A stretch of DNA of 64,000 nucleotides from Gallintestinimicrobium propionicum (GCF_025567525.1 NZ_JAOQJY010000003.1:1-64000), one strand, 5' to 3'. Shown: positions 31,425 to 41,078, numbered from the stretch's first letter. Numbers and translations are program-made. The notes: generated by a model not told the origin, from the sequence alone.

Positions 31425-34400
31425 TTACATCAGCTTTACGTTTTCTTCTCCAAACAACTCTTCCAGCTGCTTTAAAAGCGCCTCGTCCCCATGAACGGTC
31501 TGATTCGCCCCAAGCTGCTTCATCGCGCGCGGATTTTCCACATAAATCACCACGGTATCCTTGCCGTCAGAAGCTGCGATTGCCGAAAGCAGCTTTTTTT
31601 CCTGCTGCTGATAGGCTTCCATCGTCGGAAACTTAATCCAGAGCTTTTTGGGGATTTCGTCAAACGTCTGCACGGATTCACAGATCAGCTTCGCGTCTTT
31701 GTCCTCCTCTGCGGAAACGCGCCCCCGCAGGAGAACCTTTTCATCCTCCATCAGCTTGCTGCCGTACTGCTCATAGGTTTTCGGGAAAACGATAACTTCA
31801 ATCGTTCCAACCAGATCCTCCACCTGTAAAAACGCCATCACCTTATCGTTTTTGGTATATTTGATCTTCTTTTCCTCGATAATTCCGCCGATAACCGCCT
31901 TTGCTCCGTCCTGAATATGGACGCTGTTTGTCTCCTCATCCAGCATAAAATCTGCTGTCGTATTAGAAATATTCCTGCGCCAGAGCTGCTCGTATTCCTG
32001 CAGCGGATGCCCGCTGACATATACACCGAGCACTTCTTTTTCAAAGGTCAGAAGAATTTCCTTCGAATATTCCCCGACATCCGGGAAGCGGATTTCATAG
32101 TTTTTCTTTTCCGACTCGTCCACCAGATCGAATAAGGAAAGCTGTCCCGCCATATTATTTTTCCGATTCTGCTGATTCTGATCCATCAGCTGCACAAATA
32201 CGCTCATAAACTGCTTGCGTGTTCCCTCAAGGCTGTCGAATGCACCCGCTTTGATAAAGTTTTCCACGTTGCGCTTATTGACTTCCGTATCGGACATTCT
32301 GGATAGAAAATCCTGCAGGTTTTTGAACACGCCCCGCTGCTTCCGCTCTGCGATCACCGCGTCCGCAACCGGATGTCCTACACCCTTGATCGCAGTCAGT
32401 CCGTACCGGATTGATTTTCCCGATACCGAAAATCCCGGCTCTCCCTCGTTGATATCCGGCGGCAGAATCGCGATTCCCATCTGGCGGCAGACCAGAATGT
32501 ATTCCGCCACTTTTCCGGGGTTATCGATTACAGAAGTCATTAGGGACGCCATAAATTCCACCGGATAATAATATTTCAGGTAAGCCGTCTGGTAAGCGAC
32601 AACCGCGTAGCATGCAGCGTGGGACTTGTTGAACGCGTATTTTGCAAAATCCATCATTTCCGCGTAAATTTCCAGACCGACCTTTTCCGGAATGCCCCGG
32701 GCCACACAGCCGGGCACGCCCTCTTCGGGATTGCCGTAAACGAAATTCGCCCGTTCTTTTTCCATGACAGACTGCTTTTTCTTGCTCATCGCACGACGAA
32801 CCAGGTCGCTTCGTCCCATCGTGTAGCCGCCAAGGTCGCGCACAATCTGCATAACCTGCTCCTGATACACGATACAGCCGTAGGTCGGAGACAGGATCGG
32901 TTCCAGCTCCGGACAGGAATAGGTGATTTCGTCATGATTGTTTTTTCCTTTAATATATTTTGGAATAAAGTCCATCGGCCCGGGACGGTACAGGGAAATA
33001 CCCGCGATGATATCCTCCAGGTTCTGGGGCTTTAGCTCCTTCATGAAGCTTTTCATCCCGCCGCTTTCCAGCTGGAACACGCCGTCCGTCCTGCCGGTGC
33101 AGAGCGAATCCAGCACTTTTTTATCGTTATAATCCAGATGCTCCATATCGAGCTTCACACCGGTGTCATGCTCAATCATCTTGACCGCGTGGTCGATTAC
33201 TGTCAGGGTTCGAAGCCCCAGAAAGTCCATTTTTAACAGTCCGAGCTCCTCCAGCGTCGTCATCGTAAACTGCGTTGTGATCGAACCATCCGACCCTCGT
33301 GAAAGCGGTACAAAATGATCTGCCGCCTCCGGACAGATCACAACCCCTGCTGCGTGCATCGAGGTGTGGCGCGGCAATCCCTCCAGCCGTTTACTCATAT
33401 CAATCAACACGTGCACCTGTTCATCGCTCTCGTAGAGCTTACGCAGCTCTGCATTCATTGACAGTGCCTTATCAATCGTCATGTTCAGCTCGTTCGGGAT
33501 CATTTTTGCAATCGAATCCACAAAGGAATACGGCAGATCCATGACACGCCCGACGTCGCGGATGACACCCTTTGCCGCCAGCGTACCGAATGTGACAATC
33601 TGCACAACCTTTTCTTTTCCATATTTGCGTCCGACATAATCGATGACCTCCTGTCTGCGTTCATAACAGAAGTCGATATCGATATCCGGCATGGAAACTC
33701 GTTCCGGGTTCAGGAAACGCTCAAACAGCAGGCTATAACGGATCGGATCAATATTCGTGATATGCAGGCAGTAGGAAACGATGCTTCCAGCTGCACTTCC
33801 ACGTCCAGGTCCTACCGGAATACCGTTTTCTCTGGCATAGTTGATAAAATCCCACACGATCAGGAAATAGTCCACATATCCCATGCGCTTGATAATACCC
33901 AGCTCGTATTCCAGACGCTTCTGCAACGTGCCGTCGTCCTCCGGATAGCGCTCTTTCATGCCGTCAGTGCACAGCTTGTTCAGATATCCCCAGGAATCAT
34001 AGCCCTCCGGCACATCAAAATGCGGCAGCTTCGTCTTACCAAACTCGATTTCCACATGACAGCGGTCTGCAATTCGCTGTGTATTTTCCACTGCCTCCCA
34101 CGCATAGGGAAACAGTCCCTTCATCTCTTCTTCGCTTTTGACGAAATACTGACCGCCCTCGTAACGCATCCGGTTTTCGTCGGAAAGCTTTTTGCCGGTC
34201 TGGATACACAGAAGGATATCGTGGGGCTTTGCGTCCTCCGCATAGGTGTAGTGCACGTCGTTCGTGCATACTAACGGAATGTCCAGTTCTCGCGACATCT
34301 GTAAAAGCGCCATGTTTACGGTCTGCTGCTCCGGAATCCCATGATCCTGCAGTTCCAGAAAATAATTATCCTTCCCAAAAATCGACTGATACTTTAATGC

Positions 34401-34874
34401 GCATTTTTTTGCTTCCTCCGGCAGTCCTTTCTGGATATAGCGCGGCACTTCACCTGCAAGGCACGCAGACAGCGCGATAATTCCCTCGTGAAATTCCTCC
34501 AGAACCTCCATATCGACACGCGGCTTGTAATAGTACCCCTCCGTAAAACCGCGGCTGACGATTTTGCTCAGATTCGCGTAACCAGTATTATTTTCCGCCA
34601 GAAGCACCAGATGGTAATACCGGTCATCCCCGCCGGTAATCTCCCGGTCAAAACGGGAATTGGGCGCAACATAGACCTCACAGCCCAAAATCGGATTGAT
34701 ACCCTCTGCCCGCGCCGCACGGTAAAAATCGATCACACCGTACATTGCGCCATGGTCGGTAATCGCCGCAGCCGTCATGCCCAGCTCCTTGACTCGTTTT
34801 ACATATTCTTTGATTTTATTGGAACCGTCCAGCAGGCTGTACTCTGTATGGACGTGCAAATGTGCAAATGCCAT
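31425..34874 (-). CDS. dnaE: DNA polymerase III subunit alpha (DnaE)
   Basis: An 1149-residue replicative polymerase. The N-terminal PHP domain is seen (FAHLHVHTEYSLLDGSNKIK, AAITDHGAMYGVIDFYRAAR). The polymerase palm contains the catalytic PDIDIDF at ~400, with VGPGRGSAAGSIVSYCLHI before it and RHTSMHAAGVVICPE after. The HhH region (GLTAIKGVGHPVADAVI) and a C-terminal OB-fold (VIGGIIEEKKIKYTKNDKVM) follow. Length and order fit the Firmicutes DnaE1 type. It lies 14 nt after the large lipoprotein gene. Confidence 0.97.
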   Translation of the reverse strand: MAFAHLHVHTEYSLLDGSNKIKEYVKRVKELGMTAAAITDHGAMYGVIDFYRAARAEGINPILGCEVYVAPNSRFDREITGGDDRYYHLVLLAENNTGYANLSKIVSRGFTEGYYYKPRVDMEVLEEFHEGIIALSACLAGEVPRYIQKGLPEEAKKCALKYQSIFGKDNYFLELQDHGIPEQQTVNMALLQMSRELDIPLVCTNDVHYTYAEDAKPHDILLCIQTGKKLSDENRMRYEGGQYFVKSEEEMKGLFPYAWEAVENTQRIADRCHVEIEFGKTKLPHFDVPEGYDSWGYLNKLCTDGMKERYPEDDGTLQKRLEYELGIIKRMGYVDYFLIVWDFINYARENGIPVGPGRGSAAGSIVSYCLHITNIDPIRYSLLFERFLNPERVSMPDIDIDFCYERRQEVIDYVGRKYGKEKVVQIVTFGTLAAKGVIRDVGRVMDLPYSFVDSIAKMIPNELNMTIDKALSMNAELRKLYESDEQVHVLIDMSKRLEGLPRHTSMHAAGVVICPEAADHFVPLSRGSDGSITTQFTMTTLEELGLLKMDFLGLRTLTVIDHAVKMIEHDTGVKLDMEHLDYNDKKVLDSLCTGRTDGVFQLESGGMKSFMKELKPQNLEDIIAGISLYRPGPMDFIPKYIKGKNNHDEITYSCPELEPILSPTYGCIVYQEQVMQIVRDLGGYTMGRSDLVRRAMSKKKQSVMEKERANFVYGNPEEGVPGCVARGIPEKVGLEIYAEMMDFAKYAFNKSHAACYAVVAYQTAYLKYYYPVEFMASLMTSVIDNPGKVAEYILVCRQMGIAILPPDINEGEPGFSVSGKSIRYGLTAIKGVGHPVADAVIAERKQRGVFKNLQDFLSRMSDTEVNKRNVENFIKAGAFDSLEGTRKQFMSVFVQLMDQNQQNRKNNMAGQLSLFDLVDESEKKNYEIRFPDVGEYSKEILLTFEKEVLGVYVSGHPLQEYEQLWRRNISNTTADFMLDEETNSVHIQDGAKAVIGGIIEEKKIKYTKNDKVMAFLQVEDLVGTIEVIVFPKTYEQYGSKLMEDEKVLLRGRVSAEEDKDAKLICESVQTFDEIPKKLWIKFPTMEAYQQQEKKLLSAIAASDGKDTVVIYVENPRAMKQLGANQTVHGDEALLKQLEELFGEENVKLM

Positions 34875-34888
34875 ATTTTTGTAATTTC

Positions 34889-37240
34889 CTATTCTTGTTC
34901 TGTCTGAGTTTCCTTTGCTGTCCCATCGGGCGCAGAGAAGTCGAAGGCAGGGCTTTCTGTCCCGTTTTCTGACTTTTGCCCGCTCTTTGTCACAGACTTC
35001 GTGCCGATGCTGCCTGTCCGGTCGGATGCTGCCGCATTGTTTTCACTGATGCTGTCTGCTTCCCGTTCAGATACAGCGCTGTTTTGACTGACTGCGTTTT
35101 GTCCGGACACATCACCGCTTTCATGAACCTCTTTTACGCTGCCTTCTCCGCTGTCTGTCAGTACAAGTCTGTCGTTTTCCACTTTCCATGTCTCGTACCA
35201 GCTTCCTTCCGCGTCCGAAAGGTTGACATGAATCCTATCGTTTTCCCCGGATAAAATCTGTATTTTCCCGGAATCTGATCCAACCTGCCGCAGGATACTC
35301 TTTAACACTGCTTTGCCGTTTTTATACTGTAACAGCTCTTTTTCACGGATTTCTTCTAATCGATACTCTGTCAGTGTGCGCAGGCTGATGTCATAATATC
35401 CCGGCGCGGCTTCTGTCCCGGCAGTCCATGCCATCAGATCGCCGTCATCATCCAGCTCAAAGTGCCCCATCTGTTTTAACAGGCGCACTGCTCCTTGCTC
35501 CTGCACGCCAAACAGCATGTCGCTGACGCCGGACACTTCGTAGCCACGATACAGCACAAAGGCGCTTCCCAGCTTTTCCAGCTCCTTAAAGGCAAAATTC
35601 TCTTCTTCCAAAACTGCGCCGTCCGCGCCGACAAACCACAGGTCGCATACCGGCGCGCCGAATGTCCCGTCGTATCTGCCGATCGCCGCAAACGTTTCTT
35701 TTTTGCCGTCCCCATCGTAATCCGCCGTCTCTGCAAAACACAGCGCATCGTCCGGGTACTCCTGTACCTCCAGAATCTGTGCAACCGCCTGACCGACCGC
35801 CGCGCGGGCTGTTTTCTGCACTTTATTCAACCGGTTTTTCGTAAATTCGTTTGGAATATCCTCCAGGCTCTCCAGTGCTTCTTCCTGCTCCAATCTCGAC
35901 GGGAAGAAAAATCCATCCCCGCTGATCGTCTCCGATGCTTTGGTCAGCTTTCCCTGATCCAGGCTGCTGATACACCAGCTGTACTTCGCAACCGCATGAT
36001 CAATTCCTTCTTTCTGTCCGACCGACTGCCCGGCTTCTCTGCAGCGATAGGCGATTTTATCCTCTCCAATTGCATAAAACCAATAGGTATATTCTGTATT
36101 TTCATCCGTCTGCGTGTAGAACTGCTCTTCCAGCGCTTCCTTCCACGCCTGTGCCTCTTCATCCGAATCCTCTGCAGACACATACGCCAAATATTCCGAC
36201 GCTGTCAGCTCCCGATACGAACGCTCTGCAAATCCGTCCGCTGTTCTTTCATAATAAACAGGAACCGTCTCTTCTGCACTGTCCCATTCCGAAACCAGCG
36301 GATCGTACACAGTCTTCTCCGCAGGATAAAACGTACAAACGCCGTCCTTTGTCGCTTCGATCGTCTCGGCATCCTCCAGAAGCTTTTCGCACTTTTGATC
36401 TTTTACTGTCCAGACAGCCGCCTGTTTTTTGCCGGAGACTTCCGTTTCCAGAATAACAAACGGATTCCCAATTCCCGTCACCTGCTGCAGTCCGGTCACG
36501 ACGATTCCTTTTTCCAGAAGCCTTGCCGACTCGCCGTCATAATACCAGAGATCGCCGGAAATCCGCCCGCGCGCTGTCAACGGCGTGCTCTCAAACATCA
36601 GCAGAAAGCTTTCATTTGCATTGCTGTCATACTTCGCCATGTTCTGCAGGCAAAGCGTCTTGTCACCGTACTCCTTCTGCGAAAGAACTGTTGTCAGCGC
36701 TGTGTTTTCTGCGCGGCTTAAGCGGTCGTGTCCCGCCAGCTTACCGGTAAACGCATCCGATTTCTGCGCGTATGCTTCATAAACGGAGTCGGTCACTTCC
36801 GTCATCAGGGCCGGAATTTGAGGAGCTGTTGCTGCCGCAGATTCTGTAGCGGTGTCGGTCTGCGTTTCGCCGGCCGCAGGCATCTCGCTGTCTGCTGTTG
36901 CCGCGGTATCGCCGTGCTGCGCTTCGCCGCCGGTCGCTGTTATGCCGTCCTGTGTCCCACCATCGGTCGCAGCGGTGCTATCCTGCACCTCATCATCGTT
37001 CGCTGCAGCGGTACCGGTTCCTGTACTGACATTCTGTATTTCGCCTGCTTCAGACGTCTCGCCATCTGCTGTTGCCGCAGCATCGCTATCCTGCGCCATA
37101 GCGTCTGTTGTTTCCCCTTCCCAAAAGCTCTTTCCGGCTTGCTGCGCTCGCGCTGCATATTCACTGATATTCGGCGTGCAGCCTGAAAACAGCATCGTTG
37201 CTGCCATCAGACATGCTGCTGTCACCTGTTTTCTTTTCAT
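34889..37240 (-). CDS. Large lipoprotein with VCBS/FG-GAP-like segments
   Basis: A 783-residue lipoprotein, signal peptide with lipobox LFSGC at ~17-21. Residues ~45-150 are a low-complexity Ala/Thr/Asp/Gly spacer. Two similar long halves each hold a FG-GAP/VCBS-like segment; the clearest is ETADYDGDGKKETFAAIGRY at ~500, a calcium-loop pattern. The C-terminus is another low-complexity tail with V-S-x-N motifs (GQNAVSQNSAVSERE, ISENNAAAS). Anchored outside the membrane; ligand unknown. An IS605-type element is inserted close to its ribosome binding site, so its original promoter has been displaced. Confidence 0.75.
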   Translation of the reverse strand: MKRKQVTAACLMAATMLFSGCTPNISEYAARAQQAGKSFWEGETTDAMAQDSDAAATADGETSEAGEIQNVSTGTGTAAANDDEVQDSTAATDGGTQDGITATGGEAQHGDTAATADSEMPAAGETQTDTATESAAATAPQIPALMTEVTDSVYEAYAQKSDAFTGKLAGHDRLSRAENTALTTVLSQKEYGDKTLCLQNMAKYDSNANESFLLMFESTPLTARGRISGDLWYYDGESARLLEKGIVVTGLQQVTGIGNPFVILETEVSGKKQAAVWTVKDQKCEKLLEDAETIEATKDGVCTFYPAEKTVYDPLVSEWDSAEETVPVYYERTADGFAERSYRELTASEYLAYVSAEDSDEEAQAWKEALEEQFYTQTDENTEYTYWFYAIGEDKIAYRCREAGQSVGQKEGIDHAVAKYSWCISSLDQGKLTKASETISGDGFFFPSRLEQEEALESLEDIPNEFTKNRLNKVQKTARAAVGQAVAQILEVQEYPDDALCFAETADYDGDGKKETFAAIGRYDGTFGAPVCDLWFVGADGAVLEEENFAFKELEKLGSAFVLYRGYEVSGVSDMLFGVQEQGAVRLLKQMGHFELDDDGDLMAWTAGTEAAPGYYDISLRTLTEYRLEEIREKELLQYKNGKAVLKSILRQVGSDSGKIQILSGENDRIHVNLSDAEGSWYETWKVENDRLVLTDSGEGSVKEVHESGDVSGQNAVSQNSAVSEREADSISENNAAASDRTGSIGTKSVTKSGQKSENGTESPAFDFSAPDGTAKETQTEQE

Positions 37241-37273
37241 AAATTAAATCCTTTCGTTTGCCATAGGCGGAAA

Positions 37274-37295
37274 CCCACTACCTTCAGGTGGTGGG
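37274..37295. repeat. Left-end hairpin of the IS605-type element
   Basis: CCCACTACC-TTCA-GGTGGTGGG, 9-bp stem, matching the right-end hairpin in the same orientation. Confidence 0.8.
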
Positions 37296-37319
37296 AGGAG
37301 CCTTGTGAATCTTTCGCCA

Positions 37320-37725
37320 TTAACCCTGACTTTCAATATACTTTTGTATAGTCGCTGACGATACTTCTCCAATACTGCAAGCAAAGTATCCGTCTGACCA
37401 AAATATCCTTTTCTTCCAATACTGTTTAGACAGAAACGAACCATACTTTTGCCATAGGTAATATGTTGTTTCTTGTTTTACAATCTTAACAATGTCGCAA
37501 ACCCTATCAGTCGTATCATAACTTATTAAGAAATGCATGTGGTCTTTGTCTGCTTCCATAGCGATTATTTCGTAGCCACGAGTATTAGCTATATCAAAAA
37601 TCTTTTACTTAACATCGTCGGCAATAGAACCTTTTAGTAGTTTCTTACGATATTTAGTTAACAAGAACTATATGTACTTTTAGACTGTATTTTCGTCTGT
37701 TATGACGATTATATCTATTGTCCAT
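37320..37725 (-). pseudogene. tnpA: IS200/IS605 TnpA (Y1 transposase), inactivated
   Basis: The minus strand reads MDNRYNRHNRRKYSLKVHIV from ATG 37725, then a one-base insertion breaks the frame (GTTAACT where GTTACT is expected) and a TAA replaces a Gln codon (VK-stop-KIFD). The remaining frame has the Y1 catalytic region: MEADKDHMHFLISYD with the HxH motif, and FWSDGYFACSIGEVSSATIQ. Both lesions make the protein non-functional, so this copy cannot mobilise itself. Confidence 0.85.
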
Positions 37726-37808
37726 AGCCTGCCTCTGATAATTATTGACACTCACTAACCATTATTATATACTATATCTAGTGAAATATCAATGAAGGGA
37801 GTACATCT

Positions 37809-38948
37809 ATGGAACAGATGACTATAACAGCAAAAGTTCAAATAGTCGCTACTGATGCAGATAAAGTTTTGCTTGATGAAACTATGTCTGTTTATCGTGA
37901 TGCCTGTAATTATGTTTCAGACTATGTATTCCAAACTCATGATTTAAAGCAGTTTTCACTGAATAAAGTTTTGTATTCTACTCTAAGAGAAAAATTTGGT
38001 CTGAAATCGCAAATGGCTCAGTCCGTTTTGAAAACGGTCATTGCAAGATATAGAACTATTCTCGAAAATCATAATAAATGGATACGACCAACCTTCAAGA
38101 AACCTCAGTATGATTTAGTTTGGAACAGAGATTATTCTTTAACGCAAAACTGTTTTTCTGTGAATACGCTGAGTGGTCGTGTGAAACTTCCATATTTCGC
38201 TGAAGGTATGTCTAAATATTTTGACCACACAATCTATAGGTTTGGTACTGCTAAGCTCACAAACAAACATGGTAAATATTATCTTCACATACCAGTAACT
38301 TATGATGTCGAAGAAAGTAATATTTCTGACATTTGTAATGTCGTAGGCATTGACAGAGGAATTAACTTCGTTGTTGCAACCTATGACAGTCATCACAAGT
38401 CTGGATTTGTTAGTGGTAAAGCTATTAAACAGAAACGTGCTAACTATTCCAAGCTTCGTAAAAAACTCCAAATGCGACATACGCCATCTTCAAGGCGAAG
38501 ACTAAAAGCTATCGGTCAGCGAGAAAACCGTTGGATGCAGGATATTAACCATCAGGTATCGAAGGCACTCGTTGAAAATAACCCGAAGCACACTCTCTTT
38601 GTACTGGAAGATTTGTCAGGCATTCGTAATGTTACAGAACGTGTTAAAACAAAAGACCGTTATATTTCTGTGTCGTGGTCGTTCTATGATTTAGAACAGA
38701 AACTAATTTACAAGGCAAAGCAGAATCAATCTTCTGTAATTAAGGTAGACCCTCGTTATACGAGTCAATGTTGTCCTGCTTGTGGGCATACGGAAAAGTC
38801 TAACCGTAACAAGAAAATACATTTGTTTACTTGTAAAAACTGCGGTTACAAATCTAATGATGACCGTATAGGAGCAATGAATCTGTATCGTATGGGAATA
38901 AACTATCTTTCTGATAGCCAAGTACCTGATACAGTTGCAACAGAGTAA
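37809..38948 (+). CDS. tnpB: TnpB, RNA-guided DNA endonuclease of the IS605 type
   Basis: A 379-residue TnpB. Wedge and REC-like domains fill residues 1-~175. The RuvC domain has all three catalytic acids: VVGIDRGINFVVAT (Asp), LFVLEDLSGIRN (Glu) and SNDDRIGAMNLYR (Asp). The four-cysteine zinc ribbon is CPACG ... CKNCG. The domesticated-ancestor relation to Cas12 is established for the family. The start has GAAGGGAG ~8 nt before ATG 37809. Although the partner tnpA is dead, nothing in this frame looks damaged. Confidence 0.92.
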   Translation: MEQMTITAKVQIVATDADKVLLDETMSVYRDACNYVSDYVFQTHDLKQFSLNKVLYSTLREKFGLKSQMAQSVLKTVIARYRTILENHNKWIRPTFKKPQYDLVWNRDYSLTQNCFSVNTLSGRVKLPYFAEGMSKYFDHTIYRFGTAKLTNKHGKYYLHIPVTYDVEESNISDICNVVGIDRGINFVVATYDSHHKSGFVSGKAIKQKRANYSKLRKKLQMRHTPSSRRRLKAIGQRENRWMQDINHQVSKALVENNPKHTLFVLEDLSGIRNVTERVKTKDRYISVSWSFYDLEQKLIYKAKQNQSSVIKVDPRYTSQCCPACGHTEKSNRNKKIHLFTCKNCGYKSNDDRIGAMNLYRMGINYLSDSQVPDTVATE

Positions 38949-39112
38949 ACTTTGTTGCAAAGGGTGCTGTCAACCACCCTGCGATGTAACGCCACTTTAG
39001 ATAGCGATATCTATTGGGGTTAAAGGTCGGAGGCGTAAGCTGTTAGTACGACTGGGCAGTTACAAGCCCATGACCTTTAGGTCGTGGGTAGTTGACTCGT
39101 ATCGATCCCCTT
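38949..39112 (+). ncRNA. Putative omega-RNA scaffold and guide at the element right end
   Basis: In IS605 elements the reRNA/omega-RNA comes from the 3' end of tnpB through the right end, with the guide just beyond it. Here the stretch has stems including CCCATGACC/GGTCGTGGG and ends in TAGTTGAC at 39096. The next ~16 nt (TCGTATCGATCCCCTT) would be the guide. Limits are inferred from the family. Confidence 0.5.
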
Positions 39113-39315
39113 ATTTTATGCAGGATTCCAAAATTCCTGCTCTGTTATGATTCCTGCTGATTTTTACACCACCGGTTCCGATTCTGTTTCTCACTTTATT
39201 TTGTTGAGTTGAGTATACCATGCCCGTTTGGAAAATTCCATCCTTATCAGACTGGCATCTTCCGATAAATGTTTCGCCAGCCCATACCAGAACGCTTTGT
39301 CCCGCTCTGTAACAC

Positions 39316-39378
39316 AAAAAATCCCACATCCACCGCCGAAGCAACATAACGCTGCCGCGGCAGGAACATGGGATTTTA
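39316..39378 (-). terminator. 63-bp terminator cassette, copy 1
   Basis: It differs from 49311-49373 at one base only. On the minus strand AAAATCCCA and TGGGATTTTT form the outer stem, with CTGCCGCGGCAG inside, and a T run at the end. It lies ~100 nt beyond the stop of the 39.5-kb lipoprotein gene, at the end of the GH3 operon. Elsewhere 39113-39480 shows no convincing gene. Confidence 0.7.
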
Positions 39379-39480
39379 TTGTTATTTTGTTTAAGTGCCT
39401 GTCCCCGACAAAAGCATCTCAGGAAACCGAATCGACGGCTGGCATCTGCCAGCATCCATCATCCGTCTGTCAATGTCCTA

Positions 39481-40683
39481 TCAATCAACCGATGTCGTCA
39501 ACGTTGCGTGGTTAAAGCTCAACGTCGCTGTCCCGTCACCGTTATCTTTCCAGATTCCCTGAATGGTCGAAGGTCCTTCCGGAGGCATTTCCGAATTCTG
39601 GCACATCAGAAACGTTCCGTCTGTATACAGATCCAGCGTTCCATCCTCAAAAGAGAACGGTCTGCAGTCGCCTGCTACAATATAGCTGTACGCACAGCCC
39701 GCATTGGCAACCGTCGGTGTCGCTGTGAAGGTGAATTTTACGGATACGCCGGGTTCGTTCATCGCGCCTGCGTTTTCCAGATCAAAATTCTCGCAAACCT
39801 CCAGATAGCTGAAAGATGCTCTGGCAATTCCATCCGTGTAGTAATAATTCTCCGACATCACGTTTGTATCATCAAATGTTATGCCCTCCGCTACATCGGT
39901 CATATCCGATACGCTGTTTAAAACATACTCGCTGTCGCTCTTGCTGACCGCAGTAATGTCATAGGTTGTTCCTTTCTTCAAATCGCCCGAAACCAGCGTA
40001 TTATTGTCAGGGGACAGATCCTCCATCGTAATAACTGTCACATCATTTGCGTCTTCGGAATTGATAAAAGTTACTTCCACACGGTCCGGATAGCTCTGAT
40101 AGGTATAGGTATCGATATTGGAAAGCTGTACCTCAACCGTATCATCAAACGTATTCCACAGGTAATCGATGACCGGCGCGTCCTGATTTCCGGAACAGGA
40201 GAAACTCGTCGATGCTGCCGCGGATACCGAGTGCTCATTGTCATTCATATCGGGAAACGCGAATACTTTTACAAGATATTCCCCGTATCCGTACTGTAAT
40301 AAATCGTCCACATTTCCTTCATAGATTTCTCCGCCATTCCCGTCTGCTTTCAGCGCATCGCTGGAATACAGGAACGCATCTTCATCGTTTACAGCATCCG
40401 GTGCACAGAAATAAACCAGATAATAATCTGCGTTTTCCACTCCTGTAAACGAATAATTCCCGTTTTCATCCAGTGTAAAATCTGCCGGTGCATCCAGTTT
40501 TGCTTTGCCGGAGCTTTCTTCTCCATCGTTTTTTGTACGATTGGACACAAACCAAGTATTTAATGTGGAATTCACTTGAGAAAAGTAAGTATTCGTGTTA
40601 TCTGCCACAGAGCTTGCACAGCCTGTGCAGACACAGAGGAGGGAAGCCATCATGACAACTCCGATTTTTTTCTTTGCGCTCAT
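39481..40683 (-). CDS. Lipoprotein of unknown function, last gene of the GH3 operon
   Basis: A 400-residue lipoprotein. The signal is MSAKKKIGVVMMASLLCVCT with lipobox VCTGC. Beyond that are probable beta-sandwich (Fn3-like) repeats: YSFTGVENADYYLVYFCAPD, then VEVTFINSEDANDVTVITME and VSVKFTFTATPTVANAGCAY. The C-terminus is GDGTATLSFNH. It is acidic, like many extracellular gut Firmicutes proteins. Its start overlaps the upstream membrane-protein gene by 4 nt. A role in binding glycans for the GH3 enzymes is suggested by the operon only. Confidence 0.72.
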   Translation of the reverse strand: MSAKKKIGVVMMASLLCVCTGCASSVADNTNTYFSQVNSTLNTWFVSNRTKNDGEESSGKAKLDAPADFTLDENGNYSFTGVENADYYLVYFCAPDAVNDEDAFLYSSDALKADGNGGEIYEGNVDDLLQYGYGEYLVKVFAFPDMNDNEHSVSAAASTSFSCSGNQDAPVIDYLWNTFDDTVEVQLSNIDTYTYQSYPDRVEVTFINSEDANDVTVITMEDLSPDNNTLVSGDLKKGTTYDITAVSKSDSEYVLNSVSDMTDVAEGITFDDTNVMSENYYYTDGIARASFSYLEVCENFDLENAGAMNEPGVSVKFTFTATPTVANAGCAYSYIVAGDCRPFSFEDGTLDLYTDGTFLMCQNSEMPPEGPSTIQGIWKDNGDGTATLSFNHATLTTSVD

Positions 40684-41078
40684 GCCTCTTTCTCCTTTCT
40701 CATAAAGCAGGAAACAATCCCGATAATCGCCGTTGCAAAGCACAGTACGAGAATGGTAATAACCGGCAGCAGCGTGCCTCTCGATCCGTACATATCAATG
40801 CCATTTAAACGGTCTGCCCATACGGGATAGCTGTTTAAGAAAAAAAGCCCCATCCCCCAGGATACGCACATCACCTGCAGCAGATTCAGTACTTCCACAG
40901 CCTTCGCATGAAGCAGGACATATCCTGCTCCACACGCAACACTCAACACAAGACTGAACGCAACTGCAATATCCATATAATCATATACCAGCCCGTATAT
41001 GCAGAAGATCACCAGAGTCACTGTGCCAATACCTGCACCGATCAAACTGAGCTTTTCACTCATACTTTTCCCTTTCAT
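40680..41078 (-). CDS. Small four-helix membrane protein of the GH3 operon
   Basis: A 132-residue protein with four membrane segments (IGAGIGTVTLVIFCIYGLVY, IAVAFSLVLSVACGAGYVLL, LQVMCVSWGMGLFFLNSYPV, LLPVITILVLCFATAIIGIV) and a short positively charged tail. No family recognised, but similar small proteins accompany permuted GH3 enzymes in Lachnospiraceae as far as I recall. It overlaps both neighbours by 4 nt. Confidence 0.65.
   Translation of the reverse strand: MKGKSMSEKLSLIGAGIGTVTLVIFCIYGLVYDYMDIAVAFSLVLSVACGAGYVLLHAKAVEVLNLLQVMCVSWGMGLFFLNSYPVWADRLNGIDMYGSRGTLLPVITILVLCFATAIIGIVSCFMRKEKEA

Larger units (their letters stand above)
37255..39096. mobile_element. IS200/IS605-type element with dead TnpA and intact TnpB
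   Basis: Divergent tnpA (minus, broken) and tnpB (plus, intact) lie between two similar subterminal hairpins of 9-bp stems and 4-nt loops: CCCACTACC-TTCA-GGTGGTGGG at 37274-37295 and CCCATGACC-TTTA-GGTCGTGGG at 39067-39088. This is the layout of IS605/IS608-like elements mobilised by a Y1 transposase. The base composition is visibly more AT-rich than the neighbours. The ends are approximate to about 10 bp. Confidence 0.85.

Noticed and set aside
35495..36721. Plus-strand 408-residue frame opposite the lipoprotein gene
   Set aside because: Composition (Cys/Phe/Arg-rich) is that of an antisense shadow; the minus-strand lipoprotein has signal peptide, lipobox and calcium-loop motif.
39228..39515. 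Plus-strand frame sharing the peptide PPPKQHNAAAAGTWDFI with a frame at 49229-49480
   Set aside because: The shared peptide is the translation of the 63-bp terminator cassette, not a protein domain.
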